Shown here: piece by piece, positions 1-12,301 of the stretch
How positions within the stretch are numbered: the stretch's first letter is position 1
Layout of the letters: each line of letters starts with the position of its first letter
Origin: Cliona cf. orientalis
Taxonomy: Eukaryota > Porifera > Demospongiae > Clionaida > Clionaidae
DNA: 64,000 nt
Assembly (NCBI GenBank): GCA_963930775.1
Contig: OZ005700.1
Span: 124,001 to 188,000 of the forward strand
Reading direction: 5' to 3'
The notes under the pieces: generated by a model
What the model was told of the DNA's origin: nothing
Databases searched by the model: none
Seen by the model: the letters and a program-made list of their open reading frames with translations, nothing else
Translations under genes and position numbers: made by a program

Positions 1-250
1 GCAACCTACAAGTCACCAATGAAAGGTTTAGCATAATTACTGTTAGTCCATACCGACATAGGGAGGCCATGGTTACCTGACAAAATGTCCCAATTAATGC
101 ACATCAATCGATCACACCAGTTTGCACCACTTGGGAGTAGCTAGTGCTCCAGCATCAGTCTGGCCATAAAAGGTTTGTCAAAATATTCTGCAATTAAACG
201 ACAATGCCACTAAAAGTGATGAGATGAGGTATACACACAGTGAGCATCTT

Positions 251-721
251 ACTTATTTTAAGTAAAAATCCTGCTAAGGGAGCCCACACGTCGGGGAATT
301 AGTCCGACATCAGCGCAGGGGCCAAGGCCCACCCAAGAGAGAGGAGAGTCCTCACACACACACACACAGGGAGCTGTAGAATGAAACAGAGGGTTGCCAC
401 AAAACAAAACAAATATTCAACTTCTGAAATTTGTCCAGCCAGCTCGCCCATGCGTGAAGAGCCAATTGAGGTCAGTTGCTCTCTGTCACAGCTTCAAAAA
501 TCCCAATTCTTATCAAAAAATTCTGCAGCAAAATGGAATACTACTAAAATTGCTAAGATAAAGAAGGCATACAGTATTGTACTTCTTAAAAGTAAAAATC
601 CTGCAAAGGGAGCCCACACGTCGGGGAATTAGTCCGACATCAGCGCAGGGGCCAAGGCCCACCCAAGAGAGGCGGCTGTAGAAGAAAAGATAGGGTTGCC
701 ACAAAACAAGACAAGTATTCA
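251..721. repeat. Direct repeat pair about 330 bp apart
   Basis: The segment 251-419 recurs at 581-721 with an offset of 330 bp. Both copies hold the same GC-rich core (GGGAGCCCACACGTCGGGG and onward to CACCCAAGAGAG) followed by GGTTGCCACAAAACAA. Copy 1 carries an extra CA-repeat stretch. The core contains a small GTCGG...CCGAC inverted repeat. This could be a tandem duplication of a larger unit or two copies of a dispersed element; no coding function is visible. Confidence 0.8.
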
Positions 722-1498
722 CTTTGTCAAATTCCAGCCTCTCTTCCATCAAGAAAACATATTTCCATGCAAGATGAGCTCAATACCTGTACACTGTGTA
801 ACTGACTTGTATGCTGGCTTTAACAGCATGTGCACAATAAAAAAAGCATGGTAAAAGCATGGCATGAGAGACAAAATGGTAAGTCACTTTCCTGAGAAAA
901 ATCTTCATCTTGTAATATGCTTCATGTTGACAGATTCAAAGAATAATGCAATTCAGAAAATCGCAGAAAGAGAAAAAGATAAACAAGTTTTCTGTAACAC
1001 TTGAGCAGAGAGGGGAAAAAATATTCACCTTCTTGAAATGACACCAACTTAGAAAGATAAAAAAAATTGCAGGATAGAAATTGGTGTCTCAAATACATAA
1101 TCACGCAATGTTGAATTACAGTAGATTTCTGGTTTTACATAACTTTAGTTTGCATTTCTTAAAATGCAATTTAAAGCCGAGATGTATTGACTGCAATACC
1201 AACAGAAAGTAACAACTGGTACTCTTACCCCCCCCCCCCCCCCCCCCCACACACACAGAGCGTGAAGTAGCCAAGAAAGATGGTGGATGGAGAATTCCTT
1301 CACTTGTCTACAGAGTTGCCAATTTTTCCCGCTTCTGCAGGCATCAAAACACCTGCAGAAACGAGAGAGGGAAGAGAGTAAAATCAATTCACATCATACA
1401 CTTACAAAAACTTATGTAATAACTCAATTAGGTGTTAAGTTGCCGTGACTCGAATGCTCCTCAACCCATCACTAGCGTCTGCCTGCTGCTGACCAAAC

Positions 1499-1568
1499 AG
1501 CCATGGTGCCAGACCACTCCATCCGCAGTATTAGAACACTATGGATGGAGTGGACTGACATTACGGCT
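1499..1568 (+). other. 70-nt near-perfect hairpin, miRNA-precursor-like
   Basis: Folding 1499-1532 against 1535-1568 gives 34 paired positions. By hand count 26 are Watson-Crick, 3 are G-U and 5 are isolated mismatches, with a small AU-rich apical loop. An 11-bp perfect core pairs 1514-1524 with 1543-1553. Pairing stops at both ends, so this is not the edge of a larger inverted-repeat element. Size and isolated mismatches resemble an animal pre-miRNA, but transcription is unknown and the other strand would fold equally well. Confidence 0.4.
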
Positions 1569-2312
1569 ATTCCCCACTACAGACACAGACATCGCCCCGC
1601 AGGACTCCGGAACACCCGAAGGCGAACCGTGTGCCTCGTGAGCTGAGAATCACTCGAGTACACGGCAACAGCTAGCTACCTAAGACCCCCCCCCCCCCCC
1701 CCCCAAAACCACCACCACACGAATTTTGCGAGAACAACTGCCCTGCACAAGAGCCAAACATACACCAGGAATGGCAGCCCGGGAACTACCACCCCAGCAT
1801 AAGCTGGTAATACTCTCAATACATATCACAGCTGAACTCAACGGAACTACGCGAGCCATCAATTCCCTTCTCACTCGAGTCGTACCACCTAAGTCGCAGA
1901 ATACATGCGGGCCAGACATGTATTTTGCGGCAAAAGCTCGGCAACATGCAAAAACCTACGGAATTAGTTGCAAATACGCGGGCCAGGCACATTTGCAACG
2001 ATCCGATACTTGAAACCATCGGAGAAGGTACGGCTCGCGAGAAAAGAATGGATGGCAATCTATTTTCACCGCACAGTTTTCATTCATTCAGGGCATAGAT
2101 ACCTTAGACTGCGTGGTCTAACGTGTCTATGCCGGGTCCTCCAGACTCACCATTAATTGCATTATGATCCGGATAGTACGGTGCCATGATGAGCCTAGCA
2201 CGGGGATCTAGCTAGCTATAGTATTGTAAACCCATTAGAAAAATGCGCGCTGCCATACATCGCTAAAAATTCAACTTATCTTTCAAAATCAATGAAGATC
2301 AAGCCGTCATCA

Positions 2313-2591
2313 TCAGGAGAATCTGCTTGCGAATCTCGTCTCCCGGGCCTGGCGATCAATGTACAGTCGAGCGTTGAATTCAAATTCTCCTTTCTTCTGT
2401 CGTCACGAAAGATCCGATCGCGAGCTACCGCCAGGAGAATATACTTGCAGTAATTTTCTTATCTCCGCTGTCACGTCCCAGGCGGTCTCCAAGCAATTCT
2501 TTGTTCTGTCAATGTGAAGAGTTTGATCTTCCGTAGATCTGTAGAACAGCGCGCGCTCTTGCAGGAATAAACACGTTTCTAGGACGTGCAT
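2313..2591 (-). CDS. Possible small two-exon gene, unknown protein (76 aa)
   Basis: An ATG at 2591 opens a 147-nt exon (2445-2591) ending at a GTATAT donor. A 48-nt intron ends in ACGACAG. A second exon (2313-2396) continues the frame to a TGA. The 76-residue product is charged and probably mostly helical, beginning MHVLETCLFLQERALFYRS and ending in an Arg-rich segment. I recognise no family. An NRF-1-type palindrome lies about 100 bp upstream at 2688-2698, as for several real genes in this window. The intron is at the short end for this genome. Chance is not excluded. Confidence 0.3.
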
Positions 2592-3102
2592 GGGAGTGCG
2601 GCTGAGTTGATAGTAGAGAGGGAGGGCCTAGACGTGATTGCGGGTTGTAGTGCAGCCAACCACCTGCGCGGCAGCAGCTGGGCTATATGCGCATGCGCGA
2701 TAACTAATTAGCTACTATTGTGCGGTTGGGCTGTTTAGGTACAGCTTGTAATTAATACCACGATTGTATTATTATAGATAATTATTATTATTAGTATTGT
2801 TTCAAGAGTAGTAGGTGAAGTCAATGACAGAGGAGCCTTGCTTGGCTATCAAGTCTTGTCTTTGCTTCTCTCTGATTTAGTTAATCTGCCTCAGCTGACC
2901 AAGCCAATTGAGCTGTGCGAGGTTGATAGTGGGCGGCGTACAGTGGCGCAGTGTAGTACTATTGGGATGTGGTCAAGTTTTCATTAATGATAAATCCATG
3001 TGTTGCACGCCGTGATATACAAACACTACATTAAACTAACACAAATCAACACTAACAATGACTTCGTACAAATAATAATTCCTATAATATAGCTGTAGTG
3101 TT
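2592..3102. other. Intergenic, with NRF-1-type palindrome at 2688-2698
   Basis: No coding signal was seen. TGCGCATGCGC at 2688-2698 matches the NRF-1 consensus palindrome and could drive the small candidate gene to its left. The right part is AT-rich and runs into the 3' side of the TRIM-NHL gene. Confidence 0.4.
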
Positions 3103-6031
3103 TTAGAAAATAAGTATAGAGGGTATAGTTGAGTCTGTGACCATGATCAGCCCCTTGTTTGAAATGGTCACTCCGTAGGGTGTCCTGAAATAGCCAGGGG
3201 CATCCCCCACGGGTGGCCCGAGGTACCGAACAAAGCTGCCCTGGGGTGTGAGGATAGTCACCATCTGCGTTTTGGTTTCCGTGACAACAATGAAGCCGTT
3301 TTCATCGACGGCGAGGAAGTAGGGGAATGAGAGGCGTACGCTGCCATTGGTTCCAAAGTGGAGCAGAGGTTTGCCGTCGAGGCTGAGCGCCTGGATCCTT
3401 GCGTTCCCCGTATCAGAAACGAGCACACAGTGATTCTTGCTATCCACAGCCACATCACGAGGCTCGATGAACTGACCTGGCTCCCGACCCTTACGACCAA
3501 ATGTGTTGCTATGGCGACCATTCTTCTGAGAGTAGACCTGGATCCGATTGTTTCCCTGATCAGCAACGTAGACCTTGTCCTCTCCGAGCAGGGAAATCCC
3601 CTCAGGAGAGCTGAGTGGATTCCGCCCTTGAACTCCAAACATGAGTTGGAACCGACCTCCGCTGGAAAACTTCTGTATCCGGTTGTTTGTTGAATCTGAC
3701 ACGAAGATGCTCCCCTGCTGGTTGACGGCCAGCCCCAGGGGAAGGGTGAACTCACCGGGGGCGTTACCATAGCAACCAATGGTACGCAGGAGCTGTCCAG
3801 TGGTTGGGTTAATGACTCGGAGGCAGAAGGCATCAGTAAAGATAATGTCACCGCTGGGAAGAGTAGCAATGCCGCGCATGGTGGACACTGAGGGCTCACA
3901 GCGAATCTGCAGTTTAGAGATGACTGACTGCGGCTGGCCCAGTGCGAGGTAGTCCTTGCTCTTGAAGACAACAACGTGGAACTGATCCGATGAGATTCTC
4001 TTATCATCAGCCGTCACTGCAATTGTATGATAGCCAATCTCTGTTGGGATGTAGGTGACGAGATACTCTCCTTTGTCCCTCTCTGACACCTGCACTGCCA
4101 CCTCAGACAGCTCATCCGAGCCCTTGATCATCACGTCGATCTTAGCTCCACTGATGTAGCTTCGCTGGCCGTAGCGATCCCTTGCCTCCACGGTGAACCG
4201 AGCCTCCAAGCCAACAAAGGCCTTCTTGAGTCCCTCCCCCACTGCAGTGAACTTGGAGGGACATGGCTTGCAAAAGACCTCCCCGAAGCTCATGGCGTTG
4301 GAGAGAAGGTCAGGAGGAAGGTGCCAGTCTGGACCATCCTTTGTTGACTCCACTGGTGTCCTGTCATTGAGCTGAGCTCGGTCGACAACGCGAGCCACCT
4401 CCGCAGATAGCTGCTTCTTCCTAGCAAGCAGAGTGACATCCTCAGTGTTGCCAAGCACTACCTTCAGACGATCGACCTGCAAACACAAAAACATGTCATT
4501 GTTTATGTCAACAGTTCTTGCAGTCATGCACAAACACTCTTCTTGTTCACACAGTGAGCAAGGTCTTACTTGAGTTTCCAGCTCTGACTTGGAGCGCTCC
4601 AGCTTCTCCTTCTGCTTATTGAGAGCAGCTTCCTTCATCATCACAATCTGCTCCGTAGTCTCCAAGAGAGCCTGCTCCCTCTGACGTAGCACTTTCTTCA
4701 CCTCCTGGAAGTGCTGTTGTATTTGGTGCTTAGTTCTCTCTCCTTTCTCCTTCACTGCTTCGGTCATGTTCCGCACATCGTCCACGGCAACTGTCATCTT
4801 TAGCAGCATTCTCTCAGCCAGCTCGAAGCTGTTCTCTTTCAGTACCTCCAGCTCTTCTTTGAGAACCTTGACGGCCATGGCAAAGTCATGCCCCTTGTGC
4901 GTCTCGTCGACTAGGCAGTCTCCACAGAGAAGCTTGTCGTCTGTCTTACAGAAATACTCCAATGGTTTGTCATGTAATTCACAATTGGGAGCAACTGCAT
5001 AGACACATACACATACATACATACGAATACAAGATGTTGTTATGATGCAACGATGTGTAGAAGGTCTACAGCAGATGAACTGGAGGAAGTGAGTGTAGCA
5101 TGACAAACTATGATAGTCATGGATTTAGCAAACTAATACTATTATGTATACTTGACCATATTAATTTTAACAGATACATTGTAGTATTATGGCAGATGTG
5201 TTTCGCTTTGTGAGTGTCATAATATAAACTGAGATCACTTTCAGTATCCAGCTAGAGTCGAGTGGACTACAGAGGCCTAGGCTACCTTATCTATCAACCA
5301 TGGCAGTCTTTGAACTGGCAGCTTGTACCAGCACTGATGGCTGCTACATAGCATAACAGACCCAGTCTTTCTAGGTCACCATTATTCACGTTTATATGAC
5401 TGTGGTACAAGTAAACCATAATATTTCTGACTATGACATATGAGTACCTGATAGCTGCCTGCTTGGGTGGTGGTGTCCCATGGAGCCGAGGGGTGGGGCC
5501 AGGGTGACATCATCCTCCAGCGCCTCAGCCACCTCCCTGAGGGCGTAGTTGGTGGGCAGGGCAGCGACTCCACCTGGGGGAAGCTGCGTCGCAACACGGC
5601 ACTTGGGACAGTGAACCTCATCCGCACCTAAGGGAGAACCACATTCCAAATCAATTTTACCCATTTGCTTCACCATGCACCACACATACACAACAATTTG
5701 TCATGCATACCATTATTAACATAGCATCTATGATGCAGATACACTCCGCTTTATAGCTTTTAAAAGTTTCAATTAATTGAAGGATCGCGGTGTAGAGATC
5801 TGACTCACCGACGGGGTACTCTTCGTCGATGTGTCTACGCGTCACGATGTCCTCGAGGCAGACTCGACAAAACGAATGGTTGCAGGTGAGTAGGCGCGGG
5901 TCACGGTAGCGCTCCAGACACACGGGGCAGCTGAGGCTTTGGTCGACGATCTTGATCTTGGCTTGGACCGTCTCAGAGTCGCCGCTGGTGAACGAGTTCA
6001 AGCTTTCCGGCAGACTGTTTAGACCAGCCAT
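3103..6031 (-). CDS. TRIM-NHL protein (RING, B-box, coiled coil, filamin, NHL)
   Basis: Four coding exons (5809-6031, 5448-5627, 4570-4994, 3103-4476) join in frame to 733 codons. Residues 25-85 form a RING finger (CPVCLERYRDPRLLTCNHSF, then CRVC and CPKC). One B-box type 2 follows at about 137-175 (CELHDKPLEYFCKTDDKLLC, then HKGHDF). A coiled coil covers roughly 180-300, a filamin-type Ig domain about 330-440, and NHL beta-propeller repeats fill the C-terminus (blades recognisable by GxAV and DSxNxRIQ cores). The order matches TRIM2/TRIM3; TRIM71 differs in having two B-boxes. Family knowledge suggests a RING E3 ubiquitin ligase whose propeller binds RNA or protein partners. It is divergent to KIF13B across 1.1 kb. 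Confidence 0.93.
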
Positions 6032-6309
6032 TTTGCACGTATTCTCCTTCGTTCACTTTTTGCACACCAGAAGGAGGAGTCACATTCACACGAAGACCGG
6101 AAATAGAAAGTTGTCTATGCAGCTGCAGCGCAGTGATGCATCAGGTGGTACCGTCAAGCACAAAGAAATACAATTATAACTTACCACCGCAAATTAAACA
6201 ATTTCAATAATTATTATTATTAGTGTGTAATGATAATTGTATTTTATTAAAAATTAATTAATGCTAGGAGGATAACCATAAACCTATTCCAAATGGCATG
6301 CAGATCTGT

Positions 6310-6430
6310 TGACCATTTACCATGCAATATGGTACAGGGTCGAGAATCACTTTTTGTTAATTTAGTCCAAATAATATCGTACCCCGTATCTTTCGACCCT
6401 TTACCATACATATTGGTACAAGGTCGACAG
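6310..6430. repeat. Pair of 33-bp direct repeats with internal palindrome
   Basis: The motif at about 6310-6342 (GACCATTTACCATGCAATAT then GGTACAGGGTCGA) recurs at 6398-6430 with few changes (GACCCTTTACCATACATATT then GGTACAAGGTCGA). Each copy is centred on a TACCAT..ATGGTA-type palindrome. Between them lies a partial inverted copy (TACCCCGTATC...TCGACCC). It directly abuts the inverted-repeat element to its right and could be part of the same insertion. Confidence 0.6.
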
Positions 6431-6439
6431 CTCAGCTAG

Positions 6440-6905
6440 CTAGCGCTATAGTAATAGTGTAATCAGAGGAGGTTGGCCACGCATCATGATACGTCATGTG
6501 CACGTGACAAAATTAGCATTCCTGCATACATTAGCGACTTAGTACTATACTTGTTTCGATCGCAGATTTATTCAAAGACAACTTTCTTAGCCCGATTTCA
6601 AATTCTGAGAGGGAGAACTGACCAACGAAGCCTTAATCAACCTGAAATGCTGACTTTTGATTCATTATGAACGACAACAAAGCCTCGGATCTCGCTTATT
6701 TGGCAGGGGTTGAACGGGGTTGAAAGGTTCATTTATCAAGGCTCACCGAGTTCTTTCCCAACGGCATCCTTCGCGAAGCGCAGGAGTGCGTGATTAATAC
6801 CTGCCATATGTTTCTATACATTTTATATTGGTGCACGTGACACATTGGTGACATTTGATGACGCATGGCCAACCTCCTCTGTAGTAGTGTAATTATAGCG
6901 CTAGC
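6440..6905. mobile_element. 466-bp element with long imperfect terminal inverted repeats
   Basis: The left end (CTAGCGCTATA from 6440, then AGAGGAGGTTGGCCA) is repeated in reverse complement at the right end (to 6905). Similarity continues about 70 bp inward through a CACGTG-containing segment. No transposase frame lies inside, so this looks like a non-autonomous MITE-type element. The ends themselves are palindromic (GCTAGC), so I could not fix a target-site duplication. Confidence 0.65.
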
Positions 6906-7161
6906 GATCATGCATTTGTCATGTGATATGATCGTGAAACTGTGTATAGTGATATCATACATTCCTGCTCGCAGAAGGAAAGAGTGCTTGAACTCTCCAT
7001 TTGTTAGTTGACGTTGTTATCTGTGGATCTCAGTGGGAGGAGGCCAGGCTCCGCTCACCACCAGTCCACCAGCTGATGCTTCACCTCTCCCCTTATCCTA
7101 CCGTCCGAAACTACTCTTCGCCAACAAGGCTAGCTACTCATCAGACTAGACCTATCCCAAT

Positions 7162-10100
7162 ATGTCCAAGGTGAAAGTGGCTGTGCGTGTCCGTCCCATG
7201 AATAAGCGAGGTGAGCTGTCCTATTAAACTAGCCAGTGTTGTACTGAGACATGTGTTTATCTGTTCCTCTCATATTGTGGCAGAGCTTGGCATGGGGGCT
7301 TCGTGTGTCGTGGACATGGAGAGGAATCAGACCGTTCTCAGCTCAGCAAGGTGAGCCGCCCTCTTCCTCCCTCAGGCCGCCTGGCTGGGGTGGGCTTTCT
7401 TTAGAACGCCACATAATATTGTATAATACGTAGCGATGCTTAGGTAATGTAATGTGAACCTCATACTAGTACTAGTGCACTTGCTTCACCATAACTATAT
7501 TTTCTGTGATTCCCCCCCCCCCCCCCCTCTTGTGCATACACACACAACCTTATGTACTGTCAACTGCGACTACCCTGCACAGTGGAAAAGGCCGGGTATG
7601 TTTAATAATTGTTATGAGTATTTTGCTGTGCCTTAGTTTATCACTGTCACCCCTCTCTTCTATTTCAGCCCAAAACGTTCGCGTTTGATCATTGTTTCTG
7701 GTCCATGGATCCTGACAACCCCAAGTTTGCTGGTAAGCCACACTCAATAATAGGCTGAGCCGACCAGCGCTTGCAGATGCTGACACTCTCCCCTTCCTTC
7801 TCCTCTCAGACCAGCCCACCGTCTTTGAAGCTCTGGGGACGGACATCTTGGACAACGCATTTGAAGGCTACAATGCTTGTATATTTGCCTATGGGCAGAC
7901 AGGTTAGCAGATAGTCACATTATGTATGAATTTATTATACGTAGTAATTTTTCTCTCTCCTCTACCCCCCCCCCCGCCCCCCCGCCCCCCCCCCCTTTCC
8001 CAAACCAAACACACACTCACAGGATCTGGTAAGTCCTATACGATGATGGGGTCGCTAGTTGACGACGAGCTGAAGGGAATCATCCCCAGACTCTGTGATA
8101 TACTCTTTGACAGGATCGCCGAGGTAGCCAGGAGTGATGATAAAAGTACGATGATGATGTGGTCAGCTTGTTTCCCTTCTTTCTGCAGAAACAGCGAGAG
8201 AAGTCACAGCTGTCATGCAAGGTGGAGGTCTCATACATGGAGATCTACTGTGAGAAGGTCAAGGATCTTCTCTGTCCCAAGGGGTGAGTCAGCTACAAAC
8301 ACACCTTGAACTATTGTGATCGCACACATGTATACATAGAGGGAAGCAGACTTTGAAGGTGAGAGAGCACAAGACCCTCGGTCCGTACGTAGAGAATCTG
8401 TCCAAGCTAGCTGTAAGATCTTTCAAGGTGAGTCTGACAATATCATTGATGATGAATTATTACCGTTGCCATGCCTCATCTTGCCTCGCCTTGCCCTGTC
8501 CATAGGATATCAACAATCTAATGTCAGAGGGGAACAAGTCAAGGACGGTTGCGGCTACTCAGATGAACGCTGAAAGCTCTCGGTCTCACGCAGTGTTCAG
8601 CATCGTCCTCACCCAGACCATGTTCGACCCCGCCAGCCAGGTCAGAGGAGAGACAGGGTTTATTTCAGGATTTTGCTCCAGCGAATTTTAAGGGGGTGGG
8701 GGCAATCCCCATATAACATGGCCAGGCCAATTTCCAAGGGGGGCCAGGGGGTGAAATCACCCCCTGCCCCCCCCCCCCCCGAAACAAATCCTGATGGAGG
8801 AAACAATGATATAATGTTTCTCTCAAGTGTTTACATGTTATCATGCTTCACTGCCCGTGCATTGCAGGGGTAGAGAGGGTAGTTAGCTGTGAGTGAGTGA
8901 GTGAGCGAATGGTTGTGTGTCTGTCAGCTGTTGGCAGAGTCGGGCTGGCTGTATGACTCTATGAGGAGGTCTGGTGTCTCAACATTACCACATATGACAT
9001 CGCCACTCTGATATAGCCTCAAATTCCTTTGATGCGCCATTCACCATACTAACCTCACTCAGTGCTTGTTCTTTTTCCTCTCCTTAGAGTGGGACAGAGA
9101 AGGTGTCTAAGATCAGTTTGGTTGACCTGGCTGGTAGTGAGAGGGTATCGAAGACTGGGGCGCTGGGAGAAAGACTCAAGGAGGGCAGTCTCATCAACAA
9201 GTAATCCACCCAGCTCTGTCCAATAACTCACAAATTAATTCTTTCCTTGTCTTGCAGATCTCTAACCACCCTTGGCTTGGTCATCTCCTCACTGGCAGAT
9301 ATTGTGAGTTAACCAAGAACACCTTCCTTCTCTTGCCTTCATTCCTCTCTCTCCCTCCTCCTCCCTCCAGTCTGCAGGGAAGAAGAGTAAGACCTCCTAC
9401 ATTCCCTACAGAGACTCCACACTGACTTGGCTCCTCAAGGCAAGCTACCATATTTCACCGTCATGTGGTAGTGATGAGCCATGCTCTGATTTTCCTCACA
9501 GGACAACCTTGGTGGAAACAGCAAGACGGTGATGGTAGCCACCATCAGCCCAGCCTCTGATAACTACGAAGAGAGCCTCTCGACTCTTAGATATGCTGAC
9601 AGGGCTAAGAGAATTGTCAACCATGCTGTCGTCAATGAAGATCCCAACTCAAGAGTGAGTGATGATGTCTACTTACGTAATCTTTTGTGATTAGTTTTAT
9701 CCTTTTCTCTCAGATTATCCGTGAGCTTCGTGAGGAGGTGGAGAAGCTTCGCTCAATGATAGGGGGCGGGCCGGATGGTACCCCAGCTGATGGGAAGGCC
9801 ATCTCCGACCTCAGGGAGAAGCTGAGTATCAGTGAGAGCCTTATGGCTGAGATGACAAGGAGCTGGGAGGACAAGCTGAGGGAGACGGAGAGAGTCCACC
9901 AGGCTAGGCAGAAGGCGCTCGAGGATATGGGCATCTCCGTCCAGGCGTCGGGCATCGGGGTTCAGGTCGACAAGTTCTACCTCGTCAACCTCAACGCTGA
10001 CCCCTCAATGAACGAACTGCTCGTCTGTTATCTCAAGGTAGCCTCACAACGCTCGTCAGCTGCAGTTATGAAAATTGACACAAAATATTTCCCTTTTAAC

Positions 10101-12266
10101 GCTAAGACTAGCCAATTTACAGACAACTACGCCAGCAAACAGTGGTAAACATTGCCTCTTTGTTTTTGTCTTGACAGGATTTCACTCGCATTGGTCGTCC
10201 TGGAGCTGAGACGCCTCAGGATATCCAGCTGAGGGGGCTCGGCATTGCCAACGAACACTGCATCGTTGAGATCGTTGAAAAAGATGTTTTTATTACCCCA
10301 ATGGGCGGGGCAAGGTATGTGTGAGGTAGCTACCTCACCTCTGTACTCTGTGTAACCTTTGACCTTCCAGGACGCTTGTGAATGGTCAGGGTGTGTCTGA
10401 GCGGACGCAGATCCACCACGGGGCTAGAGTGTTGCTAGGCAACCATCACCTGTACCGACTGAGCTGCCCCAGACAGGCCGGGGAGGAGGGAAGCACGGAG
10501 ACTGTCGAACTCATGGACTACGAACAGGCAATGAAGGAAATATCACTCAAGGAGCTGGACAAAGGTAAGATATCACCACATCAGGGGAGGCTAGTTCACA
10601 TTAGTGGAGGGCAAAGCAATGAGACAGAAATGTTAGACTGTAATGATCGAGAACAATGCTATCACCAAAAGCAGCTGTAAACAAAGATAAAGCTATCACT
10701 ATTGTATTCTCTCTCAGATCCAATGTACCTGAAGATGCAGCAAAACCTCATGGAGAAACATGAAGCTGAGAAAGAAGGTGAGTCATAATCCACCCCCCCC
10801 CTCCTTCCATCTAGTTGACCTCCTCCCTCCCTCGTAGGTGCCCTTGAAGCTCAGAGGGTGAAGTACGAGGAGCAGCTAGCCAAACTGAAGGAGCAGCTGG
10901 AGTCCAATACCACATCACCAACTCCACCAGCTCCAAAGTACAAGATCACAACGTAAGGACATCACAACAAACAACCAGTGGACTAGCTACACCAAGAGTA
11001 GATAATCTACACCAAGAGTAGATAATCTTACCTATGCACATCAATGAAAATGAATCTATGGGATTTTTCAGCTAGTGTTGAAGATGTTTGGTTGTTTTGT
11101 TCCCTCCAGGATAGAGGAGGAGTGGGAGCACAAGAATCGCGAGCGTCTAATAAAGTCAGTCCTCACAGCCAATCGTCTGGTCCAGGAGGCTAACATGTTA
11201 GCCGACGAGCTGCACAAAGACACTCTCTTCCGAGTAACACTGACTGTGCCAAAGTCGTTCCTCAGCCCTCGGCAGACGATGGACTCTGAAGAGATGAGCA
11301 CTAGCAACGAGGTAGCCATCAGGGTGCTCCACAAGCAGCGAGGGACAGACTCCGTCTGGTCTCTGGAGACGCTCGAGGAGAAAGTGCTCACCATGAGGGA
11401 GATGTACGAGAGAATGGAGGAAGGAGGACCGTTGCTGGTGAGTCAGGGGAGAGGGGAAGTGGGTGGGGCTAGCATCGTCATCTCTAACCTCGTGCTATGC
11501 CTCCTGGGAGGTGATAAAATTAGTAGATATTGTGGTACGTTGACTTGTTGCTTGTCTGTTTGTTGCTCAGGATGAGTCACTAGGGCCTGATCCATTCTAC
11601 GATCTGGAGCAGCACGCTCTGCTGGGCGTGGCTAACTTCTTCCTGGAGTGCCTTCACCACGGCATCAAGCATGAGTACAGCGCACCAATCGTTGCCCCCA
11701 CAGGAAAGGTAGACCAAAGTCTTGGAAATGATAAGATATCTTGCATAATTTTATTATTAATTTTGACTACTAATTTTTAGGAATGTGGAAGATTAAAAGT
11801 GGCCATTGAAAGAGTACCAAGTAGGTGTACATGCATGATTTATTGTGACTGTCACGTGATTTGCTCCACCCCTTGCCCCTCCCCTTCCCCTAGTAGTGGC
11901 CTCAGTGGTGGAGTCTGACCCGATGGATGAGGTTGACATTCCTCAGGTCTATACGATAGAGGACGCTCAGGATTCCGAGCTAGAGACGGGGAAACAGCTA
12001 GCCTGCAAGGTACGGCGGGTGATCACTGTCAACATATGTTTCATGCTTTCTCTATTATTGTATATTTGTATAATAATATGGCACATGGTTATGAGCCTAT
12101 TAGTGGCTACAGACTATGCCAGTATTAATCAAAGTAGTGTAACGAGTGTTGTAGCTGTCTTCCTGCCATCATTCGCTGGCTTGTAGCTAATGCACTGTGG
12201 TGATGTACCCAACATCTTAGTGTAGGGGTGCTCTCCACATACCCTAACACATGTTTTTGAAAGATT

Positions 12267-12301
<35 letters not shown>

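Larger units (their letters stand above)
1..2312. other. Gene-poor left edge, no confirmed gene
   Basis: I could not assign a gene here. The stretch holds a direct-repeat pair (251-419 and 581-721), poly-C tracts near 1229-1248 and 1686-1704, a CA run near 355-367, and a 70-nt hairpin at 1499-1568. Short open frames exist on both strands but none shows a recognisable domain or a coherent splice chain. Exons of a gene lying mainly outside the window to the left cannot be excluded. Confidence 0.5.
6032..7161. other. TRIM-NHL/KIF13B divergent intergenic region
   Basis: This 1.1-kb gap separates the start codons of two divergent genes. It contains a direct repeat with an internal palindrome (6310-6430) and a 466-bp inverted-repeat element (6440-6905). 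About 255 bp remain on the KIF13B side for its promoter and 5' UTR. I saw no TATA box or NRF-1-type palindrome. Confidence 0.5.

Noticed and set aside
1432..1641. 70-codon open frame containing several Cys
   Set aside because: It spans the 70-nt hairpin, has no recognisable domain or splice partners, and the hairpin is a better explanation for its structure.
2000..2040. ILETIGEGTARE reading that resembles a kinase glycine loop
   Set aside because: Only a dozen residues fit, with no downstream kinase motifs or splice chain.
3258..4007. 249-codon frame antisense-shifted within the TRIM-NHL last exon
   Set aside because: Shadow frame of the NHL repeats; the conserved propeller lies in the other frame.
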